Positions 53,991 to 64,000 of a stretch of DNA of 64,000 nt are shown piece by piece. Position 1 is the stretch's first letter. Every line of letters starts with the position of its first letter. The translations under genes were made by a program, and so were the position numbers. The stretch is from Prinia subflava. Taxonomy: Eukaryota; Chordata; Aves; Passeriformes; Cisticolidae. The stretch spans positions 8,634,501-8,698,500 of the forward strand of contig NC_086259.1 of NCBI RefSeq assembly GCF_021018805.1. Direction: 5' to 3'. The notes under the pieces were generated by a model. The model did no database searches. It was not told where the DNA came from and worked only from the letters and a program-made list of their open reading frames with translations.

Positions 53991-56900
53991 CTGGGTGCCG
54001 TCCTCCCAGGGATGCTGGAGGTCAGTTACTATGGCAACACCGAATGAGCTCAACCTTGTAACTGACCCTTATCTTTTTTTGATCTGTGGCCCCCTTGGGA
54101 CCTTGGCTGGAAATCAACTGGAAAATAATCTGGTCACATATCAGAAAGAAAACTATTTATACTTATTTATTTATCCAGGTAGAGCTCGTATCTCCCTTTG
54201 ACGACTCTGCCAGACTAAAGGCACCCATCAGGTTCCCTCAGCGGTTTCAGTGGCTGTGTGGAAACACCCAGCTCTGTGCTGTGAGAAACCATGCCAAACC
54301 CCCCTGCCACTGCAAAACACACACACAATAATTGCCACGGATATCTGTGCTCACGACTCTACTGATATATTGCCAAAATCTTGCCTTGCTCTCAGCCCTC
54401 GACTTGCCTGTGTGGATAAATATACACCTATACCCCTTCTTGGATAGTTTAATATTTTATGTTGGTATCTGCTAATCATATTCTTTTGTGCTTTATCTCT
54501 CTGCTGAAATATGATTCTGCTTTGAAATATATTTATATGATCTAGAATGGCACAACACTGATGTCTTTTATGAGCCGAAGATTGTTTAATAAAATCTTGC
54601 ATTTCTGCTTCATCCTTATGACAATTTTACTATTATAAGTTTTCAAGGGATATGAGAGCTGTCCACTGTGGTTAGAAACATCACTTTAATGAAAAATGAT
54701 AACACGAGGGCTTGGATTTTTCTAGAAACTATGTAAAGAATACCAGCAAAAATACAGAGTTCCCAACATGCACTTGTATGTAATTTTGTTGGTTTTCCTT
54801 ATATTTGCCTATGGATAAGACTCATTAAAATCAGATCTGTTCATCATATTTTTCCAGGGAATGGGCAGCCCAGCCAAGGGTTTATCAGCACAAAGGGCAA
54901 TTGCTGTTCTTCAGGTGGGGAGATTCTCTGGTGAATTGGGATTTGGGAAATCAGGGAGACAGAAGCCACAGGACTTGCTGGTGCTAGAGGAAGTGCCTAT
55001 GGATTCCTGGTAGCAAACTCCAAGGTTACTTGTGATGTACTTCTTCAGGCTCAAGAAGGTATTCTTTTCCATGCTAAATTAGCCTAACCACACAACGGGC
55101 TTTAAAGTCTTTCATCATCTTAGGGGGCCTCGAGCTCAAAATATGCAGAATTAGATACCAAATTATTTATAGGGTAGCTTGTAAGTTCACTGCCTCCAGT
55201 ATATGTCAGTACACTGCAATATTAAAATGACCATCAAAAAGAAGCATGGTCCCAGAGGGACTGGGGATGGGATTGCAGGGAGTTTCCTCCTGCCTGCGAG
55301 TTGCTGTGCTGCCCCAGAGCCCCTGCCCCAGTCGTGGCTGCAGGCTGTGTGCTCCCACTGCACCCCGCTCCTGAGGGGGAGCCTGAGCCTCACACGCCCG
55401 GGATGGGGCTGCCAGGCCCGGTTTCATCAACTTCATTTTCAGTTTACAAGAATAATAAAATCTGAAAGTTCAAAGGAGTTCATGGAGTTGTGCATCATCT
55501 ATCTCTGACTGCAGAGCCCCAGAGGGACCTGCCTGCAGAGCTTTATTTTAGATTTAGATATTAATCTGGGAAACTGCATAAAGATAATTTACAGAAATGC
55601 ACTATACTTTAGCACAATAACTTCACACTTTATCAGCCTTTCTCTGAAGATGCCTTTTTTTAATAGCCTATATTAAAACTTTTTGTGGACTAAAGCCTGA
55701 TAGGTCTGGCTGCTCCTTCATAATAGTTGATTAAGGAATAACTCCACTGGCTTCCATACAAAAATGGAAATTCAAAACCCATACAGGAAAAGAAACACAT
55801 GCTGTCTTTGAGTGTGCGAGTCCATACAACCACACACAGAATTAGCTTTATCCAGACTAATGAACCCCTAGGAATGCCTAGAGTTTAGTAAGAACACCTC
55901 ATTCCCACACAATTCAACTCACGTCATGTATTTCAATGTTTTGAAATACTCACAGTTGTGCTGTTTCAAACTTAATGTCAATAGCTGATGAAACTGAAGT
56001 AACACAGCCCTGAATCCACGGCCACACAGACTATTCCCTGCACTATCCTCCCTCATTCCATTGTACCTCTGAAAACTAAATATACCTTGTTGCTCCTGGT
56101 CTCCTCCCTGGGAGCAGCTCCCTGTACTGCTACACAGCAGGAATACATTCCTCCTCTCATCCTATTGACAACACCACATCGAAGAGCTCAGTACAAACAA
56201 ACAGCAATAACTAGCATCTACTTGGCATCTATTCTTGTGAAATTAAAAATTAAAATTAAAACATCATTATACTCTTATTAAACATCCCACTGGAATATGC
56301 CAATGCTTTAGAAACACGCAAAGCTTTAAACCTACTTTAAATAGGTGTAAAGCCCCTTTTTACTCCTTTTACAGGCCTGGCACATTCCCCAGCCTCAGCA
56401 GCAGCCCCCAGAGCCGTGAGGTGCCTTCTCCCCACTGCACCCCACCCGTGCCTCCTGCAGTGCCAGCGTGCAGCGACTGTGGTCACACAGAGGCCACCGG
56501 AGCTGCCAGGACCCGCCAGCCAGCAGGGACCAGAGGCAAAGCCTTCCCTGCCTGGGTGTGGGGGCACTGCACCCACAGCTACTGCTCAAAAGGCTTTGCC
56601 TTCTGCTGGGTGCCTTGCTGTGTGCTCCGAGGCAGGTTCCTGAGCTGGGGAGGCAAACAGGGTGAGCAGCCCCCTGAGCTAGCCCGGCACACCTGGGACA
56701 GCACACGGTGTTTGTTAAACACCAGCTCCCACTGATGTGTATCGCTGATCTTCACACTGCCTCCTCCCAAGTACACATTGACATGATAGACTTTAAATCT
56801 ATCGTGTAAATAATCATCAGATTAATGGTCTCTAATAGTATATAATTAACATGACAGGCTACAAGCCAGTTGTTGTCAACTACACTCAGCAATGCATAGA

Positions 56901-57067
56901 GTAAGAGAAAGGCATACACCGTTCCCATGATGGCGTCAGGGAAGCAGAAAAACCGGTAAAAGGAGAAATAGAAATAAAACTTAAAAAAAAAAGAAAACCA
57001 CCTAAATGTACGATTTGACTGAGAAACACTGAAGGTTCTTTCAGGCATCAAAACATAATAAATATCA

Positions 57068-57085
57068 TTTATTTATTTATTTATT
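57068..57085. repeat. (TTTA)n tetranucleotide repeat
   Basis: Four units of ttta are visible in AT-rich intron. Confidence 0.88.
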
Positions 57086-58721
57086 AGTGGGGGGCTATTT
57101 TTTATTTCCATCAGCAAAGAAAAAAATTTCCATTATCCCTGCATTGGTGCAATGCCTCTTGAGTGAGTACAGGTGAATTAGCATAAGAGGCCTTATTCTG
57201 ATATGGCGAATTCTGCATAAACATGGAAGTATGTATCCAGCAGTGTAAACTTTACAGCAGTACCAGCTATGGTCAAATTAAAGCTGACATTAATATAGAT
57301 ATCTGGGAAATGGTGAAGTGGGCATAGAGTTAAAAATGCAATTGAAAACCAACCATGAGCATTATTTTTGTGGCAGATCACCAAACAGAGACTGGCAAAA
57401 TGCTGCACCCTCATTATGGTGGGGCAATTTTCACCACTTACTCAAATTAATGCATTTTTAAAAATATATATTAATTTTTTCTTATTAAGAAATAGTACTC
57501 CTAGGGAAAAGTCTCCAGTTAAAAAACAATCTCTTATGGCATTTTTATCAACTTGAAGACCAAATTTCTTTGAAATACTTACAGACAAGCAAAAAACCCA
57601 GAAACATCTCTCAGCTTTTTTGGAACATAAAAATGATGGACACCCAGCTATCTTGACATGAGCATTCAGAAAAACTGCACCAGAGCTTACTTGTTCATCT
57701 GAGGGTTGAACACATGTCACAGCCCAGCCCCAGAGAGGCTCCTGTCCCCCACCCTCACCAAGGTGCTCCTTCACTCCTTCTCCCCAGGACTAGGGCTGGA
57801 GCTCAGGGACACAATCCAGTTATTGGGGGTGGCAAAATGAGATGCCACTGCAAACAGAGAGAACCAAGGGTGACTAAATAAGGTCTGGCTGGCTAAGATA
57901 GGTAACTGATTTTGCATAGCACAAATATCTCTCAGAGCTCATTAACTGTAAATATGCCCAAAAGAATGAACCTCCCCTATGAGACATATTTTAAATCAGG
58001 AATCCTAGGGTGCAGTAACGCATGATATTCCTTAAGGCAGTCAAAAAGAAGAATCTGCATGAAAACAAGAAAATATCTTAAGCATCTCTGCATTATGCAG
58101 ACATATATCCTTGTACTATGGGATTATGCACAAGTAAATGTACAGAGCATCTCCCATTGATGTTGGTGGAATTTGCTTGATTAACATTCCACAGTCCTGG
58201 TGGAAATCAAACCCTATAGCAGCTTCATCTTGAATAAGGAGAGAAACTGCAACCCAGTGACTTTCTGGAAGAGATCTCACAGCTGAGCAAGGGCACTGCA
58301 TAACACAGACTGTAAAGTTACTCTGGGTAGTGCTCATCTAACATACAAACATGGATAACAATGCATAAAACCTGATATCAAACTCATAACAACTTTACAT
58401 GCCTTCTTTGTCCTGCACATGAGCCAGCCAGCTTGCACACTTCACAAATGATCTGGAGCTGGACAGCAGCACTGAAGCAGTGGCCCTGAGCTCTGCACAG
58501 AAGGAGAGCTCAGGGCCAGCACACGCATCCTGTGGAGCTGTGAGGGGCACCAGTGGCAGGGAAACATGGGCAGACCCTTCTGGAATTCTAAACTCAGAGA
58601 ACTTTGGCTTTTGCCTTTGTAAACAAATTGCTTTCTATTTTACTATGTGAGTAGCTCAATCAGGCATATATGGCTGTTGGCAGATACTCTGTCAGTGCAC
58701 AACACGGCCAGCTTGGTTTTA

Positions 58722-58738
58722 TTTTTTTTTTTTTTTTT
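58722..58738. repeat. Poly-T run of 17
   Basis: Seventeen consecutive T residues, flanked by tttta on the left and gagaaa on the right. Confidence 0.9.
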
Positions 58739-61700
58739 GAGAAACACATTTTCTTCATTTTATATGTCATTAGCTTTTTAATCCATTAAGGAAAGCCATG
58801 TGCAAACTCTCACATTGTAGACAGACTCTGGAGAACACATGCAGTCTGTGACAGAAAACTGAGTGTAAAAGATAACGGAAGTCTGTATTTCTGGTTAAAT
58901 AAAGGGATCTGGAAGAGCCAGTCCTACAGTGGTGCTGAAGCAGCCCTCTTCCAGCCACCTGAAAATGTGAGCATGCCACGGTATCAAAACACAATGACAT
59001 TCAGGAGGCTCTGATGGCTCATTAACAGCAGGAGTCCTACAGAGCTATTTTTGCTTAAACTAACCCAGATCTCATGCTCACAGCATTGTAAAGGTTTCCT
59101 GGACTCTCTGCAACTCCTCTGATTCTCAGAAGTTACATTTATGAATAAAATAAAATTAGGAAAAAAAATACCAAGCCCCAGGCCTCTGCTCAAAATGTTG
59201 CCCTGAAAGCACTGAGATGTTCCCAGCAGGATGGTGCTTTCAGGGTCTGCACGGTATGGACTGGAGCCATGCAGAGGTGGCTGAGATGACTTGGAAAGAT
59301 CCAAAGGTGCAGTCAGATTGCTGTAGAGAAAGGCCTGATGTGCAATCATTGAACTTGAAAGACACTTAGGGGTATCCACCTAATAAGTCCACATGAGAAG
59401 AACCATATTCCACAGCCCTGCAAAAGTTACTGAAAAAGAATGAAAAATGAGAGGAAAGATCAAGCTGCTTTTCAGTGCCCTCAAATAAAATAATATTCTT
59501 AATCAAGCCATCATAAAGTCCCTGCTTCAACCAAAAAGGTTTCTCTCAGTCAGAGACCTGCTACCCACCATATAATTTTTTTTTTGGGAGTTCTTATTTT
59601 AACCTCAGATTCAACAATTGGCATTAAGAAGTCGGCATTTGCTCCTATCACCCCAGAGAGGCAGGGAAGATACAATCGTATATATGCAAAATAGGTATGA
59701 ACTCTGATAACAATACTTTGCCTGTAGGCAAAAATTGACTTTTTAAATGGCAGCTACCATAATAATGTTAGCCTAAGACCCACTCTTGCAGGATTTTCCT
59801 CTGCTTAGTAAAAACAAGGTACACGCTGATAGGAAAAGGAAAGAGTTTGAGTACTGATAATATGGGAAATGTTTTAGTGGGAATAGGGGAAAACAAAATT
59901 ATAAAATAAAAGTTCTGTCCTACTGAACTACAAATACATTCGATATAGTAGCATGGAGAGGGTGAAGTGGCAAGTCTGTAGCCACAGAGCGAAGAAGGGC
60001 TGCCAAGATCTGTTCCCTAAAGCTTGTTAGTCTCAACCAGCAGCACCTGAAAAGGCCTTGGGATGCCTTCCCCACACAGCTTATTCTTTTGGAAAACTGC
60101 CTACAGAGGAAGGCTCTAAAGCAATGGTCTATGGGATGAGTGGCAGATGATGCCTGCTCTTTACATATCTCTTCCTTATGATTACCAACAGAAGGTGCAT
60201 TTCTGCACAAGTGGCAGTGCAAGAAGAGGGCTTCCTTTCTAATCATACCTGAGGTGTGATCAGAAAAGTCTGGCTCCTCAAGGGAGTGCTTTGGGAGATC
60301 TGGGGTGCCCTGGTGCCACCCACGTGCCTGAACTGCCCCAGCAGCTACAGGCAGTGGTGCCCAGGCCACCCAGCCCCAGTGTGACCAGGCACTGGCCCTG
60401 GCAGGCTGTGGGGCACAGCCCAAGAAGAGGCGTGCAGGCAGCGTGGCATGCACAACAGTTGAATCTTTGCAGCTAGATAAGCATCAATTATGCATTGTAT
60501 CAAAATCCAAATGCTAGAGCATGAAGCAGGCAATTCAAAGAAACAGCATGGGCAAAGCAAATGCCAAAGAAATGAAAACATGTCCAAAACTGTGACGGAG
60601 CACTTGGCTACTTTTCATGTAACATCATCAATCATCTCTCATCGAAGATTTCAAATACTTGGGAAGAGATTACAAAAATATTCAAAGATACAATATTTGT
60701 ATTTTGAATGTTAATTTGACACAAAGGAGTGTGCATGAGGGAATGTTTATAATCAGCACTCCAATAAACTCACAAATGACTCTAGTATTTTATAAGCTTG
60801 TTAGAAACAAATCACTCCCTTAGCTTATATTTACTTACTGATGAATAATAAAAGGCCTCAATACACAAAGAGTAAATTCAAAATGTTTTCCTCTTGTTTC
60901 ATCTTCTATGACAATACTGGAACCCTCTCGTTCCGGCTGTGATTCCCAAACATGCCTCTCCTGATTTTACAGCTAAATATTGATTTCTTCGTACAAGCAG
61001 AGGCAGCTTTGAACCTCTGTTCCTGCCCCCATCCCCCGTGTAAAGGAGATGCCCAGGTCTGGAGCTGAACAGCAGAACTGGCCTTGCCCCCTGCCCTCGT
61101 GCTGCCTGGAGGGGTGGGGAAGGACACGTCCAGCTCTGTCAATTTACACAGCAGTGAAGGCTCAGCCTGAGCTCTCAGTCTTAGGAGGAAGAGGAGAAGA
61201 TAGGCACACCTTGCACAGCTCCTGGAGCAAAGCACAGGACAGCCAAGCAAAAGAGTGTATTTTGCAATATACCTATAAACATGCAACGGTCCCAAACAAC
61301 ACATCAGCTGCTCCAGTTGGTGTGCAAAGGCCTGGGTGAAGTGTCAGTACAATACAGGCTCCTGTGAGCACCCCAACACCCTGCACACCGCTGGTGCAAC
61401 AGCCCAGTAACTGACCACAGCTGAAAAACCCCTTCAGCCTGTTTAAAACCACCAGGATGCTTTAATGCAATACAAATCACCCTTCAGCAGACAACATAAC
61501 ACCTACACCTTCCAAATGCTATTAGTTATACACCAGCTCAGACCAATAATGCTCTAGATGGGAGCACAGGAGACCAGTGGTAGCCATCAAGCCCTGGCAG
61601 GAGCTGTGCCGTGGACCCACGTGTGCCATGAGAGCTGGATTTCAGAAGTAATTGCTGCACGGGTCGGCGTGCTGGATTCATAAGTGGTGAGTAGCACAAA

Positions 61701-64000
61701 TGGAGGGAAACAGAAGTTGGCAGAACAATGCCTCATTTTTCTAATGTAACTAAGTGCTGAACGTGGTAATGGGAATTGTGGGGATACTTGTCTTTATGCT
61801 CTTATTTACCCAATAGAAATAATACAGGGATATTCTAATGCAGGTTTTTACTTAATGTACAGTTAAGCATTACACAAACATTTTATTGTGGTCTGTAAAG
61901 ATGATCTATTTAGAGGAGCTGAAAAAAAACCCAAACACTGCATTCAAGCATAAGTGCTTCTGGTAGACACACAAATGCAGAGCAACTTTGCAAAGTAAAT
62001 GTAACACAGACTTTTAATCTAGATGGCCCTGTTGCTTCATGCACAGGCATCAAACACATCTTCACCACCCCTTAAAGACAAACCAAACACTACATGGACC
62101 AAGCTGGCTGGACACACAGCATGCTTGGAATTGTACTAAGATGCTGAAGTGAATAAACACAGCCAGGCCTACTCAGAGCCCTGCCAGCCACTGGTGCTGC
62201 AGAGGGTGAGGTGTGAGCCTGAGGCAGTTTCTGTAACGTGCCTGGTGCTGGCCTGGTGGTCTTCACAGGGAGCTGGGAATCACTGCAGTATTGCAGCACA
62301 CAAAACAAAGCTTGCACAGCCCCTGTTCTTAACCATGATTCAGGTGTGCATTGAGCTGATTAAGCAATTAGTCATTACAGACATAACAGCTTAGGATTCA
62401 CATTTCCAGAGTACATTTTAAGATGGTTTTATTTCTAAAACTGTTAATGGCAGAGCCACGAGAAAAAAAAATATTTTTTCACCTATGGACAAGCCATAAA
62501 GCCCTGTACAGGAATTTACTAAGTGTAACACTGACAAGCTGTACACTTTCAAAATAAATCTCAGGGCTCCAAAGCCATGGCCACATGGCCCTGCCACTGC
62601 AATCCTCCTCAGGGACAGAGACCAGCGTCAGGGAGCTCAGCTCCCTCACCTGCCACTGTGGCCAGCAGCTGGAGCAAAGGGAGGGCTGCAGATGGAGCAT
62701 CCCAGAGACTGCTCTATGGTGCAGATGAGAGGTCTGATGGAGGAAGCCCAGGCAAAGGAAGGTGGAGCACAGCTGTCCCACAATGCTGCTGCCATCCCTG
62801 TCACCTCCATGCCACTCCTATGGGGAACTGCCCTTGCCCCTGCTCCCCACCCCTCGCTGCCTGTAAGGCAGAGCCTCCAGCAGCACAGGGTGAGGTGCAG
62901 TGCTCTCGGGCACGTTTCTGTTTTAAAAGCAGTGCTGTGTCTGAAACCACAGCCACTTAAGCCAGCTGCAAAGTTTACAGTCTGCACGCAGGTGTCTCTC
63001 CAAGGCTGAGTGTAAAGACCAGCACACCCAAGCCACCAGGCAAGGGGCCCTTCTCAGCCTCCGTTCTTCATCCCCAGGTGGTGCAGAGGAGTAGGAAGGC
63101 ACAACATCCTTGGGGAGAATTCCTTATACATTGTTCCAACATCAGCACTGCAGCCCCCAGAGAGAGCAGTGACTAATCCCCAACCACTCAATAAACTTCA
63201 TGCTAATGGATGGCAGGAAAAAAAACATACAATTTCTCAGAAAGGAAGATAATTACTAGGGGCATGTGAAATGCTAGAAATGCAGGAAGCAAACAGCTGA
63301 AGGAAAACCCATATAGGACATGTCAGGGTTTCACAACAAAAATGCTGTCAACATGCCACAGTGTGTGTCAGGAGCCTCAGTGCTCTTCAGTCTGAAGTCA
63401 CTGGGATTTTCCCTATGGCCATGGGCTGCAATTTTAACTCTCTAGATCCATCTTTGATGTTATTGAAACAGAGACATGAATTTGAAAAGAAAGAAGTCAT
63501 GTCATGAAGAAAACAGGAAAAATACACTTTCCTGGGGGGAAGGGTCATGGCAGTCTGGATGACTGAGTACAAAAACTACACTGCTCTCCATTTTTACATA
63601 AGTGTCCTGTACAGTGCCCTCTAGGATTCTCCTTTGAGTTATCCATTTATTTTTGAACATCTTTTCTGTAGAAAATAAGCACTCCTTATTTCGAGGAATA
63701 AAAGCAAAACAAACCATCCTGAGACAGCTGGCAGGACAGGCAGGGCACAGCCCAGGCTCGCTCTGGGGCTGCCCCCTCTGTCTCCATGCCTGGCAGGTGT
63801 CTCTGAGGAGGGGAGCACACCAGCTGCTCTCAGCCACGACTGAAGCCAGGCACCTCAGGCATGAGTGCTGACAATCCCAGGGCTTTCTGGCGGGGCTTTC
63901 CTGTGCCCAGCACCGTTGGCAGTGCCGTGCCACCCCACTGCCTGCACGGAGGGCACGGGCCAAGCCCAGGCCAGGCACTGGGCCCTGGATCACAGAGCAA

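Noticed and set aside
59920..60453. A 177-codon minus-strand open frame
   Set aside because: It is partly GC-rich low-information sequence with no zinc-finger pattern and no similarity I recognise, so it was not accepted as a ZNF521 upstream exon.

Overview
The window looks like vertebrate nuclear DNA, most probably from a bird. It is intron-rich, has no bacterial-style gene packing, and has few recognisable interspersed repeats: I see no primate or rodent type SINEs. There are isolated short CpG islands, one retroviral-type LTR and a GC-rich minisatellite. I infer a bird from this texture and from near-complete agreement of the encoded zinc-finger peptides with vertebrate ZNF521 as I remember it. 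I cannot name the species.

One gene is securely recognisable: the 3' end of ZNF521 (a 30-finger C2H2 transcription cofactor also called EHZF/Evi3) on the minus strand. Three coding exons join in frame with canonical splice sites: 49198-49067, 47535-47420 and 26139-26110. Together they encode the last three zinc fingers and the C-terminus ...SQHAQ-stop. A 3' UTR of about 605 bases follows, ending at an AATAAA (25522-25517) with a GU-rich downstream element. The introns between these exons are 1.5 kb and 21.3 kb. From 49199 to the right edge (64000) the DNA is intron, because the preceding exon, expected to end in ...HVANHMIE, was not found.

Layout. 1-25473 is gene-free DNA downstream of ZNF521, holding a solo-LTR-like element (about 9149-9691), a 70-base pyrimidine tract (20191-20260) and an orphan CpG island (about 20700-21240). 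25505-26139 is the 3' UTR plus the tiny last coding exon. 26140-47419 is the long last intron; it holds a CpG-rich 18-bp-unit minisatellite (about 27460-28025) and several AT-rich blocks that look like conserved non-coding elements. 47420-49198 holds two finger exons. 49199-64000 is upstream intron and starts with a CpG-rich block only about 45 bases from the exon acceptor.

Most long open frames here are by-products of CpG-rich or repetitive DNA and are not reported as genes. I did not find a convincing new biological system. The most interesting signals are the architecture of the ZNF521 C-terminus, where both zinc-binding histidines of the last finger lie in a 30-nt exon beyond a 21-kb intron, the minisatellite that is open in frames on both strands, and the CpG blocks close to the exons.
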